This document shows positions 1-7,119 of a stretch of 23,347 nt of DNA, piece after piece. Made by a program: the position numbers and the translations under genes. A model generated the notes under the pieces. That model ran no database searches. It had not been told where the DNA came from and worked only from the letters and a program-made list of their open reading frames with translations. Source of the DNA: CAZNGF01 sp964572855 (lineage in GTDB: Bacteria; Bipolaricaulota; Bipolaricaulia; RBG-16-55-9; JAJCYT01); contig CAZNGF010000050.1 of assembly GCA_964572855.1 (NCBI GenBank), positions 1 through 23,347 on the forward strand, in the 5' to 3' direction. Every line of letters begins with the position of its first letter. Positions within the stretch are counted from its first letter, which is position 1.

Positions 1-1076
<1,076 letters not shown>

Positions 1077-1117
1077 GGAGGTAGTTTAAATGCGAACGGA
1101 GGGGCGCGCCAGCCGCT

Positions 1118-1495
1118 TCAACGCCCCTGCAACGCGCTCCAGGCCAGCGCGATCCAACCGGCGATGAGCGCCACGCCCCCCAGCGGCGTCACCGCGCCCA
1201 GCAACCGCACGCCGCTCAGGCTGAGCCCGTAGAGGCTACCGGAGAAGACGGCGGTGCCAAACAGGAACAGCCAACCGGCCAACGAAACGGTCGCGCCGGG
1301 CCAGCGCGACGCCGCCCAGGCCACGGCCAGCAACGCGAGCGCGTGGACCAAGTGGTAGCGCACGCCGGTCTCGAACACCTGGAGCATGTCGGGGTCGAGC
1401 CGGCCCCGCAGCGCGTGGGCGCCGAACGCCCCGGCCGCCACGCCCAACGCGGCCAGCAGCGCGCCCAGGGCAAAGAAGAGTCGTTCCGGATTCAT
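1118..1495 (-). CDS. DUF423 family small membrane protein
   Basis: A 125-residue hydrophobic protein with about four membrane helices. It has the DUF423 (YgdD/YwdK) hallmarks: an N-terminal GALLAALGVAAGAFGAHAL segment, a middle FETGVRYHLVHALALL segment and a C-terminal TPLGGVALIAGW segment. The length fits the family (about 120-130). The molecular function of DUF423 is unknown; it sits in the inner membrane. Its ATG overlaps the nitrilase stop codon in an ATGA arrangement (1492-1495), so translation is probably coupled to the upstream nitrilase gene. Nothing in the sequence ties it to carboxylase chemistry; the shared operon with pccB is only suggestive. Confidence 0.9.
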   Translation of the reverse strand: MNPERLFFALGALLAALGVAAGAFGAHALRGRLDPDMLQVFETGVRYHLVHALALLAVAWAASRWPGATVSLAGWLFLFGTAVFSGSLYGLSLSGVRLLGAVTPLGGVALIAGWIALAWSALQGR

Positions 1496-2280
1496 GTGCG
1501 ATACACCTCCGGCCGCCGGTCGGCCAGCACGTCGTTGTAGGCCGTAATGGCCTTGTCCAGGGCCTGAACGGGGTCAACCTCGACGACCTCGAGCGCGTCT
1601 TGTGCCTCCGCCGCCTGACACAGGACCTTGCCCGTCGGATCGATGACCTGGCTACGGCCGGTATAGGTAAGCGACTTGCCCCCGCGTTCCTCGGTGCCGT
1701 GGCGGTTGCAAAGCGCCCAATAGAAACGGTTCTCCAACGCGCGCACGCGCGTGGTGAGCTGGGCTGTGCCTCGCAAGACGAGGTTCGACGGGTGGGCCAC
1801 CACCTGGGCGCCGGCCAGCGCCAGGCTGCGCGCGGCCTCGGGGTAGAGGTGGTCGAAGCACACGAGCAAGCCGAGCTGGACGCCGTCGACCTCGAAAACC
1901 GGGAAGCCGAGATTCCCCGGCGCGAAGAAGAGCGTCTCCTCGTAGAACAGGTGCACCTTGCGATACGTGCCGAGCCAGCCCGCGGGCCCGACGAGCGCGG
2001 CGCTGTTGTAGATCGCGTCCCCCTCGCGTTCAGCCAAGCCCACGACGAGGTGGATGCCCCTCCGGCGCGCGACCGCGCTCAAACGCTCGGTGGTCGGTCC
2101 CGGGATGGACTCAGCCAGCCGCGTGACTTCGTCTGGCGAGGTAAACAGGTAACCACTGGTCGCCAGCTCCGGGAGCACCAACAGGTCGGCTTCAGCGCGC
2201 TCGGCAGCGGCCTCCAACGCCTCCCGGTTGGCCTCCAGCGCGCCGAACTCGGGATCGAACTGGTAATAACCTAGGCGCAT
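1492..2280 (-). CDS. Carbon-nitrogen hydrolase (nitrilase/amidase superfamily)
   Basis: A 262-residue protein. The nitrilase catalytic triad is visible: Glu38 in VLPELATSGY, Lys108 in TYRKVHLF and Cys141 in LLVCFDHLYPE. The superfamily hydrolyses amides, nitriles or N-carbamoyl compounds in the cytosol; the substrate cannot be read from sequence. The start is taken at 2280 because GGAGGG stands just upstream and the protein then begins with the usual MRLGYYQF-type strand. The frame stays open further upstream, but such an extension would run antisense into the shikimate-kinase-like gene. It is first in an apparent operon with DUF423 (4-base overlap) and pccB. Its promoter lies back-to-back with that of the divergent kinase gene. 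Confidence 0.9.
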   Translation of the reverse strand: MRLGYYQFDPEFGALEANREALEAAAERAEADLLVLPELATSGYLFTSPDEVTRLAESIPGPTTERLSAVARRRGIHLVVGLAEREGDAIYNSAALVGPAGWLGTYRKVHLFYEETLFFAPGNLGFPVFEVDGVQLGLLVCFDHLYPEAARSLALAGAQVVAHPSNLVLRGTAQLTTRVRALENRFYWALCNRHGTEERGGKSLTYTGRSQVIDPTGKVLCQAAEAQDALEVVEVDPVQALDKAITAYNDVLADRRPEVYRT

Positions 2281-2298
2281 GCCAATCCCTCCGCACAC

Positions 2299-2327
2299 AT
2301 TCAATCGGGTCCGCCGCGCGCGCGCAA
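2299..2327 (-). promoter_or_regulatory. Predicted sigma70-type promoter of the nitrilase operon
   Basis: On the minus strand: -35 TTGCGC (2322-2327), a 17-base spacer, and -10 TTGAAT (2299-2304). This predicts a leader of about a dozen bases that still contains the GGAGGG ribosome site. The -35 box is separated from the -35 box of the divergent kinase promoter by only three bases. Confidence 0.5.
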
Positions 2328-2330
2328 CCG

Positions 2331-2359
2331 TTGCCGCTCCCGGCCGGCGCGCGTAGAGT
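2331..2359 (+). promoter_or_regulatory. Predicted promoter of the shikimate-kinase-like gene, leaderless geometry
   Basis: TTGCCG (2331-2336), exactly 17 bases, then TAGAGT (2354-2359), then exactly six bases before the ATG at 2366. No Shine-Dalgarno fits between the -10 box and the start, so transcription would begin at or next to the A of the start codon. The same -35 hexamer and the same geometry recur at nadE (17607-17635). Confidence 0.65.
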
Positions 2360-2365
2360 CTGCGC

Positions 2366-2881
2366 ATGGAGCTCAAAGGGCAATCACGCAAGCGCAACCT
2401 CATCCTGATCGGCATGCCGGCCTCGGGCAAGAGCACGCTGGGCGTGCTGGCCGCCAAGGCGTTGGGGTGGGACTTCATCGACACCGACGTGTTGATCCAG
2501 GTGGGCGAGCGGAAGCGGCTCTCCCAGCTCATCGGCGAAGCGGGCGCGTCGGGTTTCCGGGCGCTGGAAGACCGCTACGTGCGGACGCTGGCGGTGGACC
2601 AAACCGTCATCGCCACGGGCGGGAGCGCCGTCTACAGCCCCAAGGCGATGGCGCACTTGGATAGGCTGGGCGCGATCGTGTGGCTCCGGGTGGGCCTTGC
2701 CGAGCTCGAAGCGCGCATCGGCGACTTGGCCGCCCGCGGCGTCCTGCATGCGCCCGGACAAACGCTGGCCGACCTCCACGACGAGCGGGCGCCGCTCTAT
2801 GCGCGCTACGCCGAGCGGACCGTGGACTGTGACGGCCAAAACGCCGAAGCCATCGTAAGAGCGCTGGTCGCTTGCGTCTAG
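2366..2881 (+). CDS. aroK: Shikimate kinase-like P-loop kinase
   Basis: 171 residues, the usual shikimate kinase length. Visible features are the Walker A loop GMPASGKST (residues 16-24), the DTD substrate/Mg site, the FRALE arginine, the TGGSAVYS strand where classical enzymes have a GGG triplet, and an ERAPLY segment matching the C-terminal NPLY arginine region. The lid motif is not the classical RPLL but RGVLHAPGQTL. This variant is known to me from a subgroup annotated as shikimate kinase in other phyla. Shikimate kinase phosphorylates shikimate in aromatic amino-acid synthesis; the altered glycine and lid motifs leave the exact substrate less certain. The start at 2366 fits the leaderless promoter. 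The stop overlaps the convergent tatD stop in a shared CTAG. Confidence 0.8.
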   Translation: MELKGQSRKRNLILIGMPASGKSTLGVLAAKALGWDFIDTDVLIQVGERKRLSQLIGEAGASGFRALEDRYVRTLAVDQTVIATGGSAVYSPKAMAHLDRLGAIVWLRVGLAELEARIGDLAARGVLHAPGQTLADLHDERAPLYARYAERTVDCDGQNAEAIVRALVACV

Positions 2882-3785
2882 AGGCCGAAGAGCGCTCGGG
2901 CGTTGGCGCTCGTCTGCCGGGCGACCGCGTCGAGGGGCAGGCCTTTGGTTTTTGCCAACGCTGCGGCCACGTGCCGCACGTAGGCGGGCTCGTTGCGCTT
3001 GCNNNNNNNNNNGCGGCGAAGTCCGGCCAGTCGAGCCCCGTCACCTCGGCCCCGATCCGTGCAGTGTGCACGGTATAGGCGGGCTCGTTGCGCTTGCCGC
3101 GATGCGGCTCCGGGGTGAGGTAGGGGCTGTCGGTTTCGAGCACGATCCGCTCCAAGGGGAGGCCACCCACGGTCTCGCGCAGCGCCTCGCCCTTCTTGAA
3201 CGTGAGCGGCCCGCCGATTCCCAGGAACAAGCCCAGCTCCAGCATGGCGCGCGCCTCGTCGGGCGTCCCCAGGAAACTGTGGAACACCCCGCGCACGCCG
3301 GGGAACTCCGCCACGATGGCGATCGCGTCCGCGCCGGCGTCGCGGTTGTGGATCGAGACGGGCAGGCCCAATTCCAGCGCCAGGCGCAATTGACGACGGA
3401 AGACGTCGTGCTGCACCGAACGGGGATGGGATTCCCAGTAGTAATCCAGGCCGATCTCGCCAATGGCCACCACGCGCCCGGCTTTGGCCAGCGTGCGGAT
3501 GCGTTTCTCGAGTCCGGCGTCGGCCGTGCCGGCCGCCTCGGGGTGGATCCCGACCGCGCACCAAGCTCGATGTTCCTCGGCCATGGCCACCACCGCCGGC
3601 GCCGCATCCAGCGTCGTGCTCATGAGCACGACGCCAACGCCGGCGGCACGGGCGCGCGCGAACACCTGATCCCGGTCCGCCTCGAAGCGCTCGCTGTCGA
3701 GGTGGGCGTGGGTGTCGATCAGCGGAAAACCCGGCGCGTCGTGGGAGGCGGCGCTGGGACGTTCCAGGGTTTGGGTTGCGGACAT
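2878..3785 (-). CDS. tatD: TatD-family metal-dependent hydrolase, interrupted by an assembly gap
   Basis: Starts at 3785 with GGAG upstream. Metal ligands of the TatD family are visible: His26 and His28 in DTHAHLD, Glu110 in IGEIGLDYYW, His146 in SIHNRDA, His169 in FHSFLG and Asp219 in ETDSPYLTP. The family are Mg/Zn-dependent 3'-5' nucleases acting in DNA repair or RNA quality control. After the segment KRNEPAY the frame runs into a second TatD-like tail (TVHTARIGAEVTGLDW) and then ten Ns. Beyond the gap the text resumes, out of frame, at a second KRNEPAY and continues to FGL and a TAG at 2878-2880. Removing one copy of the 22-base repeat plus the material between copies (95 bases) restores one frame of exactly 270 residues, a normal TatD length. 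The gene is therefore probably intact in the organism. Confidence 0.85.
2981..3002 (+). repeat. 22-base direct repeat, left copy, abutting the scaffold gap
   Basis: Identical over 22 bases to 3076-3097, 95 bases apart. It encodes, on the minus strand, the TatD residues KRNEPAY. The copy ends exactly where the Ns begin, which is what a failed contig overlap looks like. Confidence 0.9.
3003..3012. other. Assembly gap (10 N)
   Basis: Ten ambiguous bases inside tatD. Such a fixed-length run is typically inserted by scaffolding software and does not measure a real distance. The flanking direct repeats suggest that the true join has no gap at all. Confidence 0.97.
3076..3097 (+). repeat. 22-base direct repeat, right copy
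   Basis: Second copy of the 2981-3002 repeat. The 63 bases between the Ns and this copy (3013-3075) encode, on the minus strand, a different but still TatD-like continuation, as if read from another strain or a paralogue. Confidence 0.9.
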
Positions 3786-3812
3786 GGGCGGCTCCACATT
3801 TGGGGTGAGCCG

Positions 3813-3841
3813 AGTGTAAGCCGCCGGCCGGTGGGCCGCAA
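3813..3841 (-). promoter_or_regulatory. Predicted promoter of tatD
   Basis: On the minus strand: TTGCGG (3836-3841), 17 bases, TACACT (3813-3818). Transcription would start near 3806, leaving about 20 bases of leader that include the GGAG ribosome site. Confidence 0.55.
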
Positions 3842-3854
3842 TGCGCCCCTTCCC

Positions 3855-3883
3855 TTGACTTCCACCCAAAACCCGCCTACCAT
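3855..3883 (+). promoter_or_regulatory. Predicted promoter of tRNA-Leu
   Basis: TTGACT (3855-3860), 17 bases, TACCAT (3878-3883). The expected start point near 3890 is about nine bases ahead of the mature tRNA 5' end, as is common for single tRNA units. Confidence 0.6.
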
Positions 3884-3898
3884 GCCCCCAAGTCGCGC

Positions 3899-3986
3899 GC
3901 CGAGGTGGCGGAACGGCAGACGCGAAGGACTTAAAATCCTTTGGAGGGGAACCTCCGTGCGGGTTCGACTCCCGCCCTCGGCACCA
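3899..3986 (+). tRNA. tRNA-Leu(UAA)
   Basis: The cloverleaf folds fully: acceptor GCCGAGG/CCTCGGC, anticodon stem AAGGA/TCCTT with loop CTTAAAA (anticodon TAA), a long variable arm GGAGG/CCTCC typical of class II tRNAs, and T arm GCGGG-TTCGACT-CCCGC. Discriminator A and CCA are encoded. It has its own promoter and a strong terminator, so it is an independent transcription unit. Confidence 0.97.
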
Positions 3987-3989
3987 AGT

Positions 3990-4021
3990 GCAAGGGGGGC
4001 GGCGCGTGCCGCCCCCCTTGC
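3990..4021. terminator. Bidirectional hairpin terminator
   Basis: A perfect 14-bp stem (3990-4003 with 4008-4021) with a four-base GCGT loop, followed by a pyrimidine/T-rich run (TTCTTTCTC) on the plus strand. It lies four bases after the tRNA-Leu CCA and 25 bases after the stop of the convergent surface-protein gene, so it could end both transcripts. Confidence 0.85.
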
Positions 4022-4045
4022 TTCTTTCTCGGCGTTTCTGTCCCG

Positions 4046-6643
4046 TTAGCGCAGCACGGCCAGCTTGCGGATCGGGCTGCGCCACGTCGTGCCGTCGGCG
4101 CCCTCGACCGTGACCGCGTAGAGGTAGACGCCGTTGGCCAGCGCCCGCCCCTGTGCGTCCAGCGGGGTCCAGCGCAGGGCGGTTCCGTCGCTTGCGACCT
4201 CGGACCGGAGGGAGCCCGCAAGGTCGTACACCGCCAGGTGGACCTGATGGACGCCGGCGCCCTCGACGCGGAGCGCCCAGCCGTCCCCCTGCGGCGCCAT
4301 GCGCAACGCGTCCACGCGCAGTTGTTCGCCCTGTCCGACGCTGCCCCCCGTCGCTGAAACCACGAAGGGCACCTCGTTCCCGTGGCGGTCCAGCACCATG
4401 CTCGGTGCCACGCGGAAGTTCGCCGTTGCGGGGTGTCCCTCGTAGCGGAGCGCAACGGGCATGGTCGCCTGCGACCCGCCATCGAGATTCAGCGCCACGA
4501 ACCGGATTTCGCCGGTCACATTATCGATGCTGGAAGCCGCCAGTTGGAAGCCTTGGCGGGCTTCGATCGACCGGACCGTGACTTGCGAGGGGTCGAAGCG
4601 AATGCGCCCCTGCAAGCCGGTCCACGCGTTCTTGCCCGCGATCGAAACGGACAGCTCGTTCAGCTCGGGCGCGAGGTGCAAGCCCACGGTCGCCTGCGGC
4701 TCCGGCCTGAGCCAGCCCGTCAGGGAGCGGAACAGGCTCGCCCACCACGGGGCGTCGGGACGGGCGCGCTGGGCACTCGCCTGCGCGCCGCTGGGCTCGA
4801 TGCCCTCGTTGATCGCCAGCCGGGCGATCTCCTTGACGTCGGCCGAGGTGAGGTATTGGCAATCAGTAGGTGCATCTGATTCGAAAGGTTTTACTACATC
4901 AGCAATTCTCTTTTGATCATCACTCAATCCGCCAATGGAATTGCTTTGGTCTTGACACTCCAGCACGATCACTGTAGCCAGTTTGAGTGCATCACGTACT
5001 GTGGGCATACCATCACCATCAATATCGCCCCCCATTAGCAAATTCACACTACCAGAGACCGCCGTGATTCCCCGCGTTATCTCTTGCAGCTGTAGGTCAA
5101 AAACCTGGTCGTATTGAAGTATCAGTGGGCTGCTATCCCCAGGCTTCCCTTTAGGCGTAACTACGATATTGGCGATATTAATAGGCGCTTCAGACTGGAA
5201 AGATTCCGTTTGTACATCCTCGGGGTTACTAAGGTTAAGACTAAAACTCAGTAATCCGCTCCGAGAATCTACTTCATAGTCTACCTCAAAATCCCAACTA
5301 TCACTTTGGACATCCTCAACCCCTAATATGCTGATCACCGAAGGATCAAACTGAACCGAAGAGGTTTGTGCGCTTAGACCTCCAAATCCCTCAGAACTGA
5401 AATTCTCTAACTGAATCGGCACAAAAGCTTCAGAACCCTCAGCGTTTGAAATATCCACTTCAGCGATTCGGATAACCCCGTTACCAATCATAACAATTTG
5501 ATTGAACTGTGCTGAAAAACCAATTTCTATTGGATCTGGCTCTGAGAATTCGAAACTAACGTTCAAATGAATGGTACGACTACGAACTGCACTGCTCCTA
5601 ATATGAGCATCGATTTTGAAATCTGCACATCCTTCCAATTCAGTTACTATAGCGTTACTATTTACTTGCCCATTAGGTGCGTTCAATAGGGACACTCCGC
5701 CTCCACCTCGTTCAAAGTCTGGGCTTGGGTCTTGGAGATATCCTATCTCCATTTCCGAGCCATTTAACTTGTAAATGCGAAACTCCTCAATATCTGAAGC
5801 AAGTGCGCTTCCTAAAGGACCTTGCATTAGTGTTATATCTGAAATCTTTAAATTCTCCTGGTTTGCATCTTCATCACAGATTTGAAACCACGCAACCTTA
5901 CCGTGTGAACCAGCAGAAATTGGACTAGGCGTAAAGTGGAATTTCTTAAAGTGATTTATTCCACCATTCCAAACCACATCTGGCGATGGATCGGTAATGG
6001 TGCTCTCAAACTGAGTTGACTCAGGTGCAGTTTGATCTGAGAGAGTTTCCTGCGTAACGACAAGCACTCGAAGACGAACAGTGTGGTTTTGGGAATCTGA
6101 ACCCAAAGAACCCGAGTTAGCCACAGTTACATTCAATTCGAAATCAACACCCTTCTCGCCGCCTGCCTCTCCCTCATCTGGAATCCGTTTTTCTTCTTTG
6201 ACAGCCACATAGGCATCAAATGATGATACGTCTGAATTTGATGCGCCTTCAGGGCAATCTGCCCCTGTGGGTGGGATTACCGGAGGTGTGCCAATCTCTA
6301 ATTCGCTTGCGAAGGTAACCCCATTCATTGTTATGCTTATACTCTCTATCTCATCTGGAGCAGTGGCACTGCCAAGATTCTGTATTAGAAAGCATCGCAG
6401 AAGCGGTCGATTCCCATCAGCTGCTAATGGGTCGGTGTCTCGGATATTGAACCGAAACGGTATCTGACTCACACCACCGCTTGGCTCCAACACAACTTCT
6501 TTCACCTCTATTGGAGCCATCTTGACTTGTGCGAAGACAACCAGGTTCACGAAGAGAACTGCCAGCAAGAACAGTGACACGACAACTGAAACCCGAGGTT
6601 TGGGAAAAGCTTTGTAGCCGTCCCAAGTGAGTTCGTTTATCAT
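4046..6643 (-). CDS. Large exported protein with cohesin-like, dockerin and FlgD-like C-terminal domains; GC-mosaic
   Basis: 865 residues from the ATG at 6643, chosen because GGAAGGGAG lies upstream and the protein then begins with a short cytoplasmic tail and a hydrophobic stretch (about residues 20-42, ending VVFAQ), a signal peptide or anchor. Residues about 45-420 are beta-rich without a family I recognise. Residues about 425-535 look like a cohesin fold (FVPIQLEN, SVQFDPSVISILGVE). About 537-620 is dockerin-like: GDIDGDGMPTVRDAL is a calcium-binding half repeat and LTSADVKEIARLAI a second half. About 650-780 is a second cohesin-like module (RIRFDPSQVTVRSIE). The last 90 residues form a FlgD-Ig/sorting-type ending (VYDLAG, NGVYLYAVTV, RKLAVLR). 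DNA coding residues 1 to about 595 is AT-rich (25 G/C in 60 at 5161-5220); the rest is GC-rich (45/60 at 4681-4740). It is probably a cell-surface or secreted scaffold or adhesion protein; the partner is unknown. Confidence 0.75.
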   Translation of the reverse strand: MINELTWDGYKAFPKPRVSVVVSLFLLAVLFVNLVVFAQVKMAPIEVKEVVLEPSGGVSQIPFRFNIRDTDPLAADGNRPLLRCFLIQNLGSATAPDEIESISITMNGVTFASELEIGTPPVIPPTGADCPEGASNSDVSSFDAYVAVKEEKRIPDEGEAGGEKGVDFELNVTVANSGSLGSDSQNHTVRLRVLVVTQETLSDQTAPESTQFESTITDPSPDVVWNGGINHFKKFHFTPSPISAGSHGKVAWFQICDEDANQENLKISDITLMQGPLGSALASDIEEFRIYKLNGSEMEIGYLQDPSPDFERGGGGVSLLNAPNGQVNSNAIVTELEGCADFKIDAHIRSSAVRSRTIHLNVSFEFSEPDPIEIGFSAQFNQIVMIGNGVIRIAEVDISNAEGSEAFVPIQLENFSSEGFGGLSAQTSSVQFDPSVISILGVEDVQSDSWDFEVDYEVDSRSGLLSFSLNLSNPEDVQTESFQSEAPINIANIVVTPKGKPGDSSPLILQYDQVFDLQLQEITRGITAVSGSVNLLMGGDIDGDGMPTVRDALKLATVIVLECQDQSNSIGGLSDDQKRIADVVKPFESDAPTDCQYLTSADVKEIARLAINEGIEPSGAQASAQRARPDAPWWASLFRSLTGWLRPEPQATVGLHLAPELNELSVSIAGKNAWTGLQGRIRFDPSQVTVRSIEARQGFQLAASSIDNVTGEIRFVALNLDGGSQATMPVALRYEGHPATANFRVAPSMVLDRHGNEVPFVVSATGGSVGQGEQLRVDALRMAPQGDGWALRVEGAGVHQVHLAVYDLAGSLRSEVASDGTALRWTPLDAQGRALANGVYLYAVTVEGADGTTWRSPIRKLAVLR

Positions 6644-6789
6644 TTTCAGATGCTCCCTTCCAGGAATTGCTAAATCTATTCTAGGAAAGGGACACGATGG
6701 CTTAGAGGGATTGCAGCACCGAAGCAAGCGACGATGGTCACCTGTGTATTGGAGGCGTTACCCCAATCGGCTTGAACCGGGGTTTCCGG

Positions 6790-6818
6790 TTGCAGCGGGG
6801 CACCGCCCTCGCTATAAT
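6790..6818 (+). promoter_or_regulatory. Predicted promoter of the tRNA-fMet cluster
   Basis: TTGCAG (6790-6795), 17 bases, and a perfect TATAAT (6813-6818), with the tRNA beginning 14 bases later. No other promoter is evident between the three tRNAs, so they are likely co-transcribed. Confidence 0.75.
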
Positions 6819-6832
6819 TCGTCGCACAACCG

Positions 6833-6908
6833 TGCGGGGTGGAGCAACAGGAAGCTCGTCGGGCTCATAACCCGGAGGTTGTAGGTTCGAATCCTACCCC
6901 CGCACCCA
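6833..6908 (+). tRNA. tRNA-fMet(CAU), initiator
   Basis: Initiator features are the three consecutive G-C pairs at the base of the anticodon stem (TCGGG-CTCATAA-CCCGG) and the A11:U24 pair in the D stem. T arm GTAGG-TTCGAAT-CCTAC; CCA encoded. Odd points: acceptor base 1 is U facing A72, giving a pair where bacterial initiators normally have the C1xA72 mismatch. The discriminator is C73, not A, and could pair with the preceding G at 6832. Confidence 0.9.
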
Positions 6909-6955
6909 AGAAGGCCGGGCATGCTCTTGGCTGCCTTGCCCTTTTCCCGCTTTGG

Positions 6956-7032
6956 GGCGGGGTAGCTCATTCGGTTAGAGCGGTCGTCTCATAAGCGACA
7001 GGTAGCGGGTTCGAATCCCGCCCCCGCCACCA
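6956..7032 (+). tRNA. tRNA-Met(CAU), elongator
   Basis: Acceptor GGCGGGG/CCCCGCC, D arm with GGTTAGAGC, anticodon loop CTCATAA, T arm GCGGG-TTCGAAT-CCCGC, A73 and encoded CCA. A CAT anticodon could also belong to the lysidine-modified tRNA-Ile2. The GGCGGGG acceptor and overall pattern resemble elongator tRNA-Met more, but this is similarity from memory. Confidence 0.88.
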
Positions 7033-7043
7033 AGCCAACCAAT

Positions 7044-7119
7044 GGGGATGTAGCTCAGTTGGGAGAGCACTACGTTCGCAACGTAGGGGTCGGCGGTTCG
7101 AGTCCGCTCATCTCCACCA
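7044..7119 (+). tRNA. tRNA-Ala(CGC)
   Basis: Acceptor GGGGATG/CATCTCC contains the G3:U70 wobble that identifies alanine tRNAs. Anticodon stem CTACG/CGTAG with loop TTCGCAA gives anticodon CGC (codon GCG). T arm GGCGG-TTCGAGT-CCGCT; A73 and CCA encoded. Its last 12 bases (7108-7119) overlap the antisense 3' end of the wecA-like gene. Confidence 0.95.

Noticed and set aside
2281..2532. Longer nitrilase start at 2532
   Set aside because: The extra residues are antisense to the kinase gene, and the GGAGGG site and family alignment support 2280.
2878..3785. tatD as a frameshifted pseudogene
   Set aside because: The frame break coincides with the Ns and a direct repeat, and collapsing the repeat gives a complete gene.
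4860..6720. AT-rich segment between tRNA genes as a mobile island integrated at a tRNA
   Set aside because: No integrase, no duplicated tRNA 3' end and no attachment repeats seen; one end lies in the middle of an open reading frame.
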